From contig JBDTSP010000004.1 in assembly GCA_039931065.1 (NCBI GenBank), positions 62,001-126,000 on the forward strand: DNA of 64,000 bases. The letters run 5' to 3'. Positions within the stretch are counted from its first letter, which is position 1; the number at the start of each line of letters is the position of its first letter. This document shows, piece after piece, positions 9,138 through 19,247 of the stretch. The notes beneath the pieces were generated by a model that saw only the letters and a list, made by a program, of their open reading frames with translations, searched no databases and was not told where the DNA came from. The translations under genes and the position numbers were made by a program. The DNA is from CADEED01 sp039931065. GTDB taxonomy: Bacteria; Pseudomonadota; Gammaproteobacteria; Steroidobacterales; Steroidobacteraceae.

Positions 9138-9204
9138 ACTTCCACGTGTCGTCTGACAGTCGCGGGCCGCGCCGTCACGCAAGCTGCGATGCAGGACAAT
9201 CCCA

Positions 9205-9744
9205 ATGAAGCACTACCTTGCCCTCGCTCTGTCGTTGCTCCTCCTGTCGGCCTGTCAAAGCGCACCGCCCATGAATACGGTTGCGCACGTCGATCTGCCG
9301 CGTTTCATGGGGAGCTGGTACGTGATCGGCAACATCCCGACGGCGATCGAGAAAGATGCGTACAACGCGATCGAGACTTACAGGCTCGACGACGACGGCA
9401 CCATCGACACCACGTTCACCTTTCGCAAGGGCGGCTTCGACGGCAAACCGAAGGAAATGCATCCGCGTGGGTTCGTACGGGACGGAACGTCGAACGCGTT
9501 GTGGGGAATGCAGTTCACCTGGCCCATCAAGGCCGACTATCGCATCGTGTGGCTCGCGGATGACTACAGCCAGACGACTATCGGGCGCGAGAAACGCGAC
9601 TACCTGTGGATCATGGCGCGCACGCCCGAGATCCCGGACGCCGACTACCAGAAACATGTGGAGTTCGCGAAGGGGCTGGGCTACGACGTGAGCCAGATCC
9701 GCAAGGTGCCGCAGCGCGGCGCCGAATCGACTCGCGCTAACTAG
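9205..9744 (+). CDS. Outer-membrane lipoprotein, lipocalin family (Blc-like)
   Basis: Lipocalin of 179 residues. A lipoprotein signal with lipobox LSAC (Cys17) is followed by the lipocalin motif GSWYVIGNIP near residue 37, a TFTFRKGGFDGKPKEMHPRG strand region and the conserved YLWIMARTPEIPD (matching YLWLLSRTP-type motifs). Blc lipocalins bind fatty acids or lysophospholipids at the outer membrane. The ATG at 9205 has an AGGA site. Its TAG stop is shared as a CTAG palindrome with the stop of the convergent MTHFR-like gene. Differs from E. coli Blc in having a longer C-terminus. Confidence 0.85.
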   Translation: MKHYLALALSLLLLSACQSAPPMNTVAHVDLPRFMGSWYVIGNIPTAIEKDAYNAIETYRLDDDGTIDTTFTFRKGGFDGKPKEMHPRGFVRDGTSNALWGMQFTWPIKADYRIVWLADDYSQTTIGREKRDYLWIMARTPEIPDADYQKHVEFAKGLGYDVSQIRKVPQRGAESTRAN

Positions 9745-10628
9745 CTGCGCACACCGGCCGCTGTCAGGATCCGGGGCACTTCGGCTTCCCAGCCGATGGC
9801 CATCACGTGAACACCCTGGCAGATGTCTTTGAGCTCGCGCACCACCCGCGCGGTGAGTTCGAGTCCGCGTTCACGCGCCTGCCCATCCTTCGCCGCCTGG
9901 TCCATCGCCGCGACGATGTCCGCCGGCACGACGACGCCCGGAAGATTGGCCATCAACCATGGGGCGCTCTTTTCGGACTTGAGCGGAATCACGCCGGCGA
10001 GGATCGCAACACCATCGGGCTTCACGGCATCCATGAAACGCGACAACACATCGCCGTGATAAACCGCCTGCGTCTGCAGCATCTGCGCGCCCGCATCGAT
10101 TTTGCGGCGCGTGTTCTCGACCTCGGCGGCGAAATTGGTGGCTCCCGGGTTGCAGGTCGCGCCCAGGAAAAGTTCCGGCGCGCCCGCGAGCGCGTTACCC
10201 GCGTAGTCATGGCCACCGCGCAAGGCCTGCGCCGCGGCTAACAAGCCAGACGCCGTCAGGTCGAACACCGGTTTCGCCTCGGGGTGATCGCCGCCGGCCG
10301 GAGAGTCACCACCCATGAACACGAAATTGGTGAGCCCGAGTGCCGCGGCGCCGAGGATGTCGGATTGAATGGCGATGCGGTTGCGGTCGCGGCTGGTGAC
10401 CTGCACGACGGTTTCGATGCCGCGATCGAGCAGCAGTTTGCCGATGGCGCGCGGATCCATCGCCATGCGCGCGCGCGGCGATTCGGTGATGTTGATCGCG
10501 TCGACCGAGCCGCGCAGCAGCTCTGCCATCGCATACAACTTCGTGAGGTCAACACCCTTGGGGGGAGTCAGCTCGCCGGTGACGACGAACTGGCGGGCGG
10601 CCACTTTGGCCGCGAGGCTTGAATTCAT
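9741..10628 (-). CDS. Methylenetetrahydrofolate reductase family protein (MetF-like)
   Basis: Flavoprotein of 295 residues that by family interconverts 5,10-methylene-THF and 5-methyl-THF. The TIM-barrel markers are an N-terminal GELTPP, whose Glu corresponds to the proton-donating Glu28 of E. coli MetF; a GGDSPAGG loop with the conserved Asp; and GAQMLQTQAVY with the folate-contacting Gln. It is the last gene of the formate dehydrogenase run, 55 bases after fdsD, which suggests operation in one-carbon oxidation rather than methionine synthesis. The ATG at 10628 is chosen because homology starts there. Direction in vivo is inferred, not shown. Confidence 0.8.
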   Translation of the reverse strand: MNSSLAAKVAARQFVVTGELTPPKGVDLTKLYAMAELLRGSVDAINITESPRARMAMDPRAIGKLLLDRGIETVVQVTSRDRNRIAIQSDILGAAALGLTNFVFMGGDSPAGGDHPEAKPVFDLTASGLLAAAQALRGGHDYAGNALAGAPELFLGATCNPGATNFAAEVENTRRKIDAGAQMLQTQAVYHGDVLSRFMDAVKPDGVAILAGVIPLKSEKSAPWLMANLPGVVVPADIVAAMDQAAKDGQARERGLELTARVVRELKDICQGVHVMAIGWEAEVPRILTAAGVRS

Positions 10629-10683
10629 GGGGCGCGATTCTGGCATGGCGGCCCGCCCACGGCGCGCGCGGCCGTCACCAAAT

Positions 10684-10917
10684 TCATTGATTTGAGCTAT
10701 TAGGCGGCAGGGCCAGCGCCTTGACGGCGCCGAGGGCGGTGGCGCACATGCCGACTCCGCCCGCCTGCACGTGCGCGATGATTTCGCGCCGCATGCGCGG
10801 ATCCCAGTAGCGCGCGATGTGAAAGCGCACGCCTTCGGCGGCCACGGCCTTGTCGGGCTCCGAATCGAAGAACGCGGCGATATCGTTCGCCATGCTGACC
10901 AGCAGATCTACGTTCAT
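10684..10917 (-). CDS. fdsD: Formate dehydrogenase subunit delta
   Basis: Small 77-residue subunit of the soluble NAD-dependent formate dehydrogenase. The typical pattern is LVSMANDIAAFFDSEPDKAV followed by VRFHIARYWDPRMRREIIAH. In Cupriavidus-type enzymes FdsD is required for activity, though its exact role is not settled. It begins 4 bases after the fdsA stop, consistent with co-translation. Confidence 0.88.
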   Translation of the reverse strand: MNVDLLVSMANDIAAFFDSEPDKAVAAEGVRFHIARYWDPRMRREIIAHVQAGGVGMCATALGAVKALALPPNSSNQ

Positions 10918-10921
10918 GGGC

Positions 10922-13747
10922 TCAAGTGCCGGCGGGTTCTGCCGGGATCTTCGCCTGGCGGCGCAATTGCCAGGCGGAAGGTTGCGCCACCTTTACCACC
11001 TGGACGGCGGTCACCTTGTATTCGGGGCAATTCGTCGCCCAGTCGGAATTGTCCGTGGTGATAAGATTGGCGCCGGATTCCGGAAAGTGGAAGGTGGTGT
11101 AGACCACGCCCGTGGCGACCCGGTCGGTGATCTCGACCCGCAGTACCGTATCGCCGGCGCGGCTGGTGACGCCGACCCAATCGCCATGTTCGATGCCGCG
11201 CGCCTCGGCGTCGTGCGGGTGGATCTCGAGACGATCCTCGCTGTGCCAGGCCATGTTCGGCGTACGGCGCGTCTGCGCACCGACGTTGTACTGGGTGAGC
11301 ACCCGGCCGGTGGTCAGCAGCAGCGGGAAACGGCTCGAGGTGCGTTCGTTGGTGGGCACGTAGGCAGTGACATAGAATTTGCCTTTGCCACGCACGAAGC
11401 TGCCGACGTGCATGGTGGGCGTGCCTTGCGGCGCCTTCTCGTTGCAGGGCCACTGGATAGATCCCAGCTGATCTAACTTCTCGTAGCTCACGCCCGTAAA
11501 GGTCGGTGTCAGTGCCGCGATCTCGTCCATGATCTGCGACGGATGGGTGTAGTTCATGGGGTAACCGAGTGCGTTGGACAGGCGTACCGTGACTTCCCAG
11601 TCGGCAAGTCCCGCCAGCGGTTCGATCACCTTGCGAACCCGGGAGATGCGCCGTTCGGCATTCGTGAATGTGCCGTCTTTCTCCAGGAACGAAGAGCCGG
11701 GCAAAAAGACATGTGCGAATTTTGCGGTTTCGTTGTGAAAGATGTCTTGAATGACGAGGCATTCGAGCGCCGACAAGGCCGCCGTGACGTGCGAGGTGTT
11801 CGGATCCGACTGCGCCAGATCCTCACCCTGGATGTACATGCCACGGAACGAACCGTCCAACGCCGCCTCGAACATGTTGGGAATACGCAAGCCCGGCTCG
11901 GAGCCGAGCTGCACCTTCCACATGGATTCGAACAACAACCGCGTCGCGTCGTCGGACACATGACGATAACCGGAGTACTCGTGCGGGAACGAGCCCATGT
12001 CGCATGAACCCTGCACGTTGTTCTGGCCGCGCAGCGGGCTCACGCCCACCCCTTCGCGGCCCAGATTGCCGGTGGCCATCGCGAGATTGGCGATACCCAT
12101 CACCATCGTGGTGCCCTGGCTGTGTTCGGTGACACCGAGGCCGTAGTAGATAGCGCTGTTCGGCCCGCCCGCATACAGCCGCGCGGCGCCGCGAATCGCA
12201 GCCGCCGGCACGCCGCTGATCTTCTCCATCGCCTCGGGCGAGTTGACCGGATCGGAAACGAATTTCTTCCAGGTCTCGTACGACGCCTGCTCGCAGCGAT
12301 CCGCGATGTACTGTTCTTTCGCGAGCCCTTCGGTGACCACCACGTGCGCCAGCGCATTGATGACCGCGACATTCGTGCCGGGCTTCAGTCGCAGGTGATA
12401 GTCGGCCTCGACATGCGGGGAACGCACCAACGGGATGCCGCGCGGATCGACCACGATCAGGCGCGCGCCATTTCGCAGGCGGCGTTTCATCTGCGACGCG
12501 AATACCGGATGCGCCTCGGTGGGGCTTGCGCCGATCACCATGATCACATCCGCGTGTTGGACGGAGACGAACTCCTGGGTGCCGGCGGATTCGCCCAGCG
12601 TGTGTTTGAGGCCGTAGCCCGTGGGCGAATGGCAGACACGCGCGCAGGTGTCGACGTTGTTGGTGCCGAACGCGGCGCGCACCATTTTCTGCACGAGGAA
12701 GGTTTCCTCGTTGGTGCAGCGTGACGAGGTGATGCCGCCGATGGAGTCGCGACCATGCGCGGCCTGGATGCGCCTGAACTCGGAAGCTGCGTAGTTGAAC
12801 GCCTCGTCCCAGCTCGCTTCGCGCCACTCATCGGTGATGCGTTTGCGGATCATCGGCTTGATGACGCGATCTTCGTGCGTTGCGTAGCCATAAGCGAAGC
12901 GGCCCTTCACGCAGGCGTGACCCTGGTTCGCGCGGCCGTCACGTTTGGGCACCATGCGCGAGACCGCGCCGTCGGTCACTTCGGCGATCAGCGCGCAACC
13001 CACGCCGCAATACGCGCACGTGGTCGGCACGGCCTGCTGCGGCAGTCCGGCGGTGATGACGGATTTTTCCATCAGCGCACCCGTCGGGCACGCCTCGACG
13101 CAGGCGCCGCAGGAAACACATTCGGACTCGAGGAACGGCTGGCCCTCCGAGGCCGCGACACGCGATTCCAGGCCGCGGCCTTCGATCGTCAACGCGAACG
13201 TGCCTTGAGTGTCCTCGCAGGCGCGCACGCAACGCGAACAGACGATGCACAGGTCGTTGTCGAAACGGAAATACGGATTGCTTGCATCGACCGGCTTCGG
13301 TGTATGCAGGTCACGCGCGGTAGATGGGCCCGCGAAGCGAGATTCGCCGATGCCATGCTCGTGCGCGAGGTGTTCGAGGTCGCAGCGGCTGCTGCCCGGG
13401 CAACTGCCCATCGGGTGCTCCGAGACGTACAACTCGAGCACGCCGCGGCGTAGCTTCGTCAACGCGTCGCTCTGGGTGTGCACCTTCATGCCGGCAGCCG
13501 CCTCGGTGGTGCAAGACGCCGGAAAACCTTTGCGGCCCTCGATCTCCACCAGGCAGACGCGGCAGGAACCGAACGCCTTCAGCGAATCGGTGGCGCAGAG
13601 CTTGGGAATGTCGCCACCCGCCAGCGCGGCGGCACGCATGATGGAAGTGCCGGCCGGCACGGTGACCGTGACGCCGTCGACATCGAGCGTGACCGAGCCG
13701 CCGCCGGCGGCAGGTGTCCCGAGATCGTGATAATCCTTCGCGTACAT
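10922..13747 (-). CDS. fdsA: NAD-dependent formate dehydrogenase subunit alpha
   Basis: Catalytic molybdenum or tungsten bis-MGD subunit, 941 residues, oxidising formate to CO2. In order: an N-terminal [2Fe-2S] ferredoxin domain (FGSCRVCLVEIEG), a His-ligated cluster region (HPMGSCPGSSRC), two [4Fe-4S] motifs (CIVCSRCVRACEDTQG, CVSCGACVEACPTGAL), the [4Fe-4S] of the Mo domain (CAYCGVGC) and the metal-ligand Cys in CARVCHSPTGYG. The ATG at 13747 has a GGAG site 8 bases upstream; the frame is open beyond it, but that part derives from a repeat. Unlike its neighbours it does not overlap the upstream gene: a palindromic repeat lies between fdsB and fdsA. Confidence 0.96.
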   Translation of the reverse strand: MYAKDYHDLGTPAAGGGSVTLDVDGVTVTVPAGTSIMRAAALAGGDIPKLCATDSLKAFGSCRVCLVEIEGRKGFPASCTTEAAAGMKVHTQSDALTKLRRGVLELYVSEHPMGSCPGSSRCDLEHLAHEHGIGESRFAGPSTARDLHTPKPVDASNPYFRFDNDLCIVCSRCVRACEDTQGTFALTIEGRGLESRVAASEGQPFLESECVSCGACVEACPTGALMEKSVITAGLPQQAVPTTCAYCGVGCALIAEVTDGAVSRMVPKRDGRANQGHACVKGRFAYGYATHEDRVIKPMIRKRITDEWREASWDEAFNYAASEFRRIQAAHGRDSIGGITSSRCTNEETFLVQKMVRAAFGTNNVDTCARVCHSPTGYGLKHTLGESAGTQEFVSVQHADVIMVIGASPTEAHPVFASQMKRRLRNGARLIVVDPRGIPLVRSPHVEADYHLRLKPGTNVAVINALAHVVVTEGLAKEQYIADRCEQASYETWKKFVSDPVNSPEAMEKISGVPAAAIRGAARLYAGGPNSAIYYGLGVTEHSQGTTMVMGIANLAMATGNLGREGVGVSPLRGQNNVQGSCDMGSFPHEYSGYRHVSDDATRLLFESMWKVQLGSEPGLRIPNMFEAALDGSFRGMYIQGEDLAQSDPNTSHVTAALSALECLVIQDIFHNETAKFAHVFLPGSSFLEKDGTFTNAERRISRVRKVIEPLAGLADWEVTVRLSNALGYPMNYTHPSQIMDEIAALTPTFTGVSYEKLDQLGSIQWPCNEKAPQGTPTMHVGSFVRGKGKFYVTAYVPTNERTSSRFPLLLTTGRVLTQYNVGAQTRRTPNMAWHSEDRLEIHPHDAEARGIEHGDWVGVTSRAGDTVLRVEITDRVATGVVYTTFHFPESGANLITTDNSDWATNCPEYKVTAVQVVKVAQPSAWQLRRQAKIPAEPAGT

Positions 13748-13758
13748 GTCAGCTCCGT

Positions 13759-13836
13759 AAAGGGGACATTCCGAGTTCCTGCAAAAACCGTGGCGCACTT
13801 GAAACACTTCGGTCGTTAACTCGGAATGTCCCCTTT
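13759..13836. repeat. REP-like inverted repeat between fdsB and fdsA
   Basis: Two perfect 19-base arms in inverted orientation, AAAGGGGACATTCCGAGTT at 13759-13777 and its complement at 13818-13836, flank a 40-base spacer. The right arm lies inside the 3' end of fdsB and encodes its final residues KGDIPS plus the TAA stop. The GGGGACA core recurs in the palindromes at 19.2 kb. The form resembles REP/RAYT-associated repeats, but no transposase is present in the window. Confidence 0.8.
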
Positions 13837-15378
13837 TCGCTCAAAGTCGTTGCGGAAATGCTTCAGGGCACTGCGCACGGGAAACGGCGTCATTCCGCCG
13901 AGTCCACACAGCGAACCGTTGAACATCGTGTCGCAGAGTTCATCGAGCAGCTCGAGGTCGGCGGCGCGCGAGCCGTTGCTGCTCGCCAGGATGCGATCCA
14001 CCAGCTCGACGCCGCGCGTCGAGCCGATGCGGCACGGCGTACATTTGCCGCAGGACTCCACGGCGCAGAACTCGAGCGCGTAACGCGCCATCTGCGCCAT
14101 GTCGACGCTGTCGTCGAACACCACCACCCCGCCGTGACCGAGCAGCGCGTTCTTGGCCGCCAACGCCTCGTATTCGAGCGGGGTATCGAACTCCGATTCC
14201 GGTAGATAGGCTCCGAGCGGTCCGCCGATCTGCACGGCGCGCACCGGCCGGCCGGTCGCGCTGCCGCCGCCGTAGTCATACACCAGCTGGTTCACGGTGA
14301 GCCCGAATGCACGCTCGACCAGCCCGCCGCGTTTCACGTTGCCGGCGAGTTGCAGCGGAATCGTGCCGCGCGACCGCCCCGTGCCGAAATCCTGGTAGAA
14401 CTGAGCGCCGTTCGCAAGCACCACCGGCACCGTCGCCAGGGTCACCACGTTGTTGACGACGGTGGGCTGACCGAACAATCCCTTGATCGCGGGCAACGGC
14501 GGACGGACGCGCACTTCGCCGCGCCGGCCTTCGAGACTTTCGAGCATCGAAGTCTCTTCGCCGCAGATGTACGCGCCGGCGCCGAGCCGCACGGAAATGT
14601 CGAAATCGAAACCGCTGTCGCGGATGTTCTCGCCGAGATAGCCGCGCTCGCGTGCCGCTTTCAGGGCCCTGGCCAGCGCACGTGCCGCATGCGGATACTC
14701 GACGCGCAGGTAGATGTAGCCGCGGTTCGCGCCCACCGCGCGCGCCGCGATGGTCATGCCCTCGAGCAGCGAAAATGGATCACCCTCCATGAGCATGCGA
14801 TCGGAAAACGTGCCGGAATCGCCCTCGTCCGCATTACACGCGATGTACTTCTGCGCGGCGGGTTGATCGAGCACCGTCTGCCACTTGATCCCGGTGGGGA
14901 AGGCAGCGCCGCCGCGGCCCCGCAACCCGGATTCGGTGATCATCTTCACGATCTCGCCAGGCGGAAGCGTCAACGCGGTAGATAGGCCGACGTAACCGCC
15001 ATGCGCGATGTAGTCGTCGATGTTCGCGGGGTCGACGACGCCGAGGCGGACGCCCGTCAGCCGTTGCTGGCTTCCGAGCCAGTCGAGCGATTCGATGTCC
15101 CCGAGCCGCAATACATGCGGCGCACCGTCGAGCAAACCTGCCTCCAGAAGATGAGGCACATCAGAAACAGTCACGGGCCCATAGGCAATTCGTCCGGCGG
15201 GTGTGACGACCTCAACCAGCGGCTCCAGCCAGTAAAGGCCGCGCGAGCCGTTGCGGACGACGTCAACGCTTCGGCCGCGCGCCATCGCACCGGCCGCGAT
15301 GGCGCTGGCGACTCGATCCGCACCGAGCGACAAAGCTCCCGCATCGGCAGGGATGTAGACAGTGACCGGGGCGCTCAT
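13816..15378 (-). CDS. fdsB: NAD-dependent formate dehydrogenase subunit beta
   Basis: Diaphorase subunit of 520 residues that passes electrons from the iron-sulfur chain through FMN to NAD+. It has an N-terminal thioredoxin-like region, the NADH-binding GLRGRGGAAFPTGIKW, the FMN-binding GAYICGEETSMLESLEG and the NuoF-type [4Fe-4S] motif ESCGKCTPCRIGS plus a distal cysteine in NGSLCGLGG. The ATG at 15378 overlaps the fdsG stop (ATGA); the open frame upstream of it is only a shadow of fdsG. The last six residues and stop are encoded by the REP-like repeat, so the native C-terminus has been replaced. Confidence 0.95.
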   Translation of the reverse strand: MSAPVTVYIPADAGALSLGADRVASAIAAGAMARGRSVDVVRNGSRGLYWLEPLVEVVTPAGRIAYGPVTVSDVPHLLEAGLLDGAPHVLRLGDIESLDWLGSQQRLTGVRLGVVDPANIDDYIAHGGYVGLSTALTLPPGEIVKMITESGLRGRGGAAFPTGIKWQTVLDQPAAQKYIACNADEGDSGTFSDRMLMEGDPFSLLEGMTIAARAVGANRGYIYLRVEYPHAARALARALKAARERGYLGENIRDSGFDFDISVRLGAGAYICGEETSMLESLEGRRGEVRVRPPLPAIKGLFGQPTVVNNVVTLATVPVVLANGAQFYQDFGTGRSRGTIPLQLAGNVKRGGLVERAFGLTVNQLVYDYGGGSATGRPVRAVQIGGPLGAYLPESEFDTPLEYEALAAKNALLGHGGVVVFDDSVDMAQMARYALEFCAVESCGKCTPCRIGSTRGVELVDRILASSNGSRAADLELLDELCDTMFNGSLCGLGGMTPFPVRSALKHFRNDFERKGDIPS

Positions 15379-15854
15379 GAACGTAGCCCCCACTCGCCCG
15401 CGAGCTCTGCGAAGCGCTCGGGCGTCACCCGGCCATGCAACTCGCCGTTCACCATCATGGCCGGCGCGCAAGCGCAATTGCCGAGGCAAAACACGGCTTC
15501 GAGCGTGACGCGGCCATCCGCTGTGGTCGCGCCGAAATCCAGGCCTAACAATTCCTTCGCGCGCGCCACGGTGGCGCGTGCGTTCATCGACTGGCAGGCC
15601 TCGGCGCGGCACAACTGCACCACGTAACGGCCGGGCGCCGCGGCGCGGAAATGATGATAGAAACTCACCACGCCGTGCACCTCGGCGCGCGACAGATTCA
15701 ACGCCTCGGCGATCGGCGCGACCGCTTCGGCCGGCACGCAACCGAGCTCGTTCTGCACGGCGTGCAGGATCTCGAGCAACGGTCCGCTCTCGGCCGCATG
15801 GCGACGGACCGCCCCAGCCACCACGCTCTTCACCTTTTCACTCAGCTCACTCAA
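15375..15854 (-). CDS. fdsG: NAD-dependent formate dehydrogenase subunit gamma
   Basis: NuoE-like subunit of about 159 residues holding one thioredoxin-fold [2Fe-2S] cluster. Cysteines are in VVQLCRAEACQSM and CLGNCACAPAM; the N-terminal helical bundle (LLEILHAVQNELGCVPAEAV) is typical. I place the start at the TTG at 15854, which overlaps the fdhD stop as TTGA and has a purine-rich upstream stretch. Another TTG at 15893 would add 13 residues but lacks a ribosome binding site. The non-ATG start suggests expression coupled to fdhD. Confidence 0.9.
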   Translation of the reverse strand: MSELSEKVKSVVAGAVRRHAAESGPLLEILHAVQNELGCVPAEAVAPIAEALNLSRAEVHGVVSFYHHFRAAAPGRYVVQLCRAEACQSMNARATVARAKELLGLDFGATTADGRVTLEAVFCLGNCACAPAMMVNGELHGRVTPERFAELAGEWGLRS

Positions 15855-16711
15855 GACTCGCCCCGGCTCGAACGCACGCGAACGGGATGGCAATAGACAT
15901 TGCAGCCCGCGTCGCGCAGAAAGGCGACCAGTGTGATGCCGGCCGACTCGGCCATCTCGACTGCGAGTGTCGATGGCGCGCCGATGGCGGCAACCACGGG
16001 GGCGCCGGCCATCATCGCTTTTTGCAGCAGCTCGAAGCTGGCGCGCCCCGACAGCAGGATCACGCGATCTTTCCAGGGAAGCTGCCCGAGGAGCAACGAC
16101 GCACCCACGAGTTTGTCCATCGCATTGTGGCGGCCGACGTCCTCGCGGCTCGCGAGCAACTCACCCGCCGTTGTGAACAGTCCGACCGCATGCATACCGC
16201 CGGTTTCGGCGAATCCGGCCTGGGAGGCCCGAAGCGTTGCGGGCAATGCGCGCAACACCGACTCACTAACTATCAAGTCGCTTTCGATCCGTCGTGGGCC
16301 GGCGTTCGCCGTGACCGCTTCGATCGACGCCTTGCCACACACGCCACAACTCGAGGTGGTGTAGAAATTGCGCGTGAGCCGGCTCAAGTCGAGCGGCAGA
16401 TCCGCGCGCGCCCTGACGCGAATGACATTGCCGGTGGACCCGCAGAAGCCCACGTCGACGACGTCGCGGGCTTCGCGCAGCAAGCCCTCTCCGTAGAGGA
16501 AACCCACGGCGAGCTCCGCGTCGTGGCCGGGAGTACGCATCGTGATCGAGATGGAGCGGCCGGTGCCGCCATTGTCATCGGCCTCGGGCAAGCCGTCTCG
16601 CATCAGACGGATTTCCAGCGGTTCTTCGATCGCAATGGAATCCGCGCGCCGCACGTTGCCGGCGTCCAGCAACGCGTCGATGTGCAGGTCCCGATGAGCC
16701 GGGCTTTTCAT
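15851..16711 (-). CDS. fdhD: Formate dehydrogenase accessory sulfurtransferase FdhD
   Basis: Maturation protein of 286 residues that transfers sulfur from a cysteine desulfurase to the Mo-bisMGD cofactor of formate dehydrogenase. The functional CxxC loop is visible as SSCGVCGKASIEAV, together with EEPLEIRLM, GFLYGEGLL, REDVGRHNAMDKLVG and LLSGRASFELLQKA, all FdhD signatures. It precedes fdsG with an overlap of 4 bases. In many bacteria this gene (fdsC) lies between fdsA and fdsD; here it leads the fds genes. Confidence 0.94.
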   Translation of the reverse strand: MKSPAHRDLHIDALLDAGNVRRADSIAIEEPLEIRLMRDGLPEADDNGGTGRSISITMRTPGHDAELAVGFLYGEGLLREARDVVDVGFCGSTGNVIRVRARADLPLDLSRLTRNFYTTSSCGVCGKASIEAVTANAGPRRIESDLIVSESVLRALPATLRASQAGFAETGGMHAVGLFTTAGELLASREDVGRHNAMDKLVGASLLLGQLPWKDRVILLSGRASFELLQKAMMAGAPVVAAIGAPSTLAVEMAESAGITLVAFLRDAGCNVYCHPVRVRSSRGES

Positions 16712-16746
16712 GCGGGCATGTTACACCCGCACCCAGCCTGACGACG

Positions 16747-17613
16747 TCAGCCGGCCTGCGCGCCTTTGCGCGCCAGCGCAGCATCGACCGTGTTGGACAG
16801 AAGCATGGCAATCGTCATCGGGCCTACGCCGCCCGGAACAGGGGTGATCCACGCTGCGCGCTCGGCCGCGGCGGCATATTCGACGTCGCCGCAGAGTTTG
16901 CCGGCGGCGTCGCGATTGATTCCGACGTCCATGACGATGGCGCCATCACGAATCCATATACCTGGGATGTACGCCGCTTTGCCCACCGCGGCGACTACCA
17001 GCTCGGCTCGCTCCACTTCCGCACGCAGGTCGCGTGTTCCCGTGTGACAAACCGTGACCGTCGAGCGGGCCAGCAGCAACTCCAGCGCCATCGGCCGTCC
17101 GACGATGTTCGAAGCACCGACCACCACCGCGCGCAGGCCGGTGAGATCGAGTGCATATTCTTTCGCGAGCTGGATCACGCCCCAGGGCGTACACGGGCGC
17201 AGACCCGGACGTTTCTGGGCTAACAACCCGGTGTTGGTCGGATGGAAGCCATCCACGTCCTTGGCCGGGTCGATGGTGTCCATGATCTCGGTGCTGTCGA
17301 GGCCCTTCGGCAGCGGCAGCTGCAGCAGGATCCCATCGACCTGGTCGTCGGCGTTCAATGCCTTGATCAGCGCCAGCAGCTCCGCACGCGTGGTCGTCGC
17401 GGCGAGATCGTGCGCGAACGAGGCGATGCCGCACTCCTCGCAGGCCTTGCGTTTGTTGCGCACGTACACCGCGGAGGCCGGGTCTTCGCCCACCTTCACC
17501 ACCGCGAGCCCGGGAGCACGACCGTACTTTGAAACAAAGTCGGCGGCTCGCGCCGCCGACTTCTGCCTCTGTTTCGCTGCGACGGCTTTTCCGTCGAGGA
17601 CTTTTGCCGTCAC
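16747..17613 (-). CDS. folD: Bifunctional methylenetetrahydrofolate dehydrogenase/cyclohydrolase
   Basis: Oxidises 5,10-methylene-THF to methenyl-THF with NADP+ and hydrolyses it to 10-formyl-THF. The 288-residue protein has the catalytic Lys region YVRNKRKACEECGI, the substrate motif GILLQLPLPKGLD, the folate loop DVDGFHPTNTG, the Rossmann segment VVVGASNIVGRPMA and the terminal TPVPGGVGPMTIAMLLSNT. It lies 9 bases after ahcY and 35 bases before fdhD, placing it between methyl-cycle genes and formate oxidation. No fhs or purU is in the window to link formyl-THF to formate. Confidence 0.95.
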   Translation of the reverse strand: MTAKVLDGKAVAAKQRQKSAARAADFVSKYGRAPGLAVVKVGEDPASAVYVRNKRKACEECGIASFAHDLAATTTRAELLALIKALNADDQVDGILLQLPLPKGLDSTEIMDTIDPAKDVDGFHPTNTGLLAQKRPGLRPCTPWGVIQLAKEYALDLTGLRAVVVGASNIVGRPMALELLLARSTVTVCHTGTRDLRAEVERAELVVAAVGKAAYIPGIWIRDGAIVMDVGINRDAAGKLCGDVEYAAAAERAAWITPVPGGVGPMTIAMLLSNTVDAALARKGAQAG

Positions 17614-17622
17614 GTCTTTCCT

Positions 17623-19041
<1,419 letters not shown>

Positions 19042-19070
19042 AAAACCTCTCTATCTAGTTTGTAAAGTTA

Positions 19071-19142
19071 GAGAGCGCCGTTGGAATCGATCGGCCTGTC
19101 ACCGAGCCTCGCGTCCATGACGCTGCAGCGCTCCTCGGTCAG
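19071..19142 (-). promoter_or_regulatory. SAH riboswitch upstream of ahcY
   Basis: Read on the minus strand, the three conserved blocks of the S-adenosylhomocysteine riboswitch occur in order. CCGAGGAGCGCTGCAGCG lies at about 19138-19121, GAGGCTCGGTGAC at 19110-19098, and AACGGCGCTCTC at 19082-19071. CCGAG pairs with CTCGG to form P1, and GAGCGC can pair with GCGCTC to form the pseudoknot. The known class activates ahcY in proteobacteria when SAH is bound. The end of the aptamer is about 30 bases from the ahcY ATG, so control could be at ribosome access or transcription. Confidence 0.92.
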
Positions 19143-19158
19143 CAAACCTTTATCAACT

Positions 19159-19245
19159 AAATGGGGACAGTCCCCTTTGTAAAAGGGGACTGTCCCCTTT
19201 GGTGATTGAATGGGGACAGCCCCCTTTGGGTGCAGTCCCCTGTCT
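19159..19245. repeat. Tandem REP-like palindromes between metK and the SAH riboswitch
   Basis: Consecutive near-palindromes built on GGGGACAGTCCCC: at about 19162-19176, 19183-19199, and a diverged pair at 19211-19241 (TGGGGACAGCCCCC, GCAGTCCCCTGTC). The first two are complements of each other and could also fold as one long hairpin. The array starts a few bases past the metK stop. Shared GGGGACA cores link it to the fdsB-fdsA repeat. Likely non-autonomous REP-type elements; they could attenuate read-through from metK to ahcY. Confidence 0.75.
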
Positions 19246-19247
19246 TT

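Noticed and set aside
13816..15741. Extended fdsB start adding about 120 N-terminal residues
   Set aside because: The extra part is the out-of-frame reading of fdsG; the ATGA overlap at 15378 gives a normal-length FdsB.
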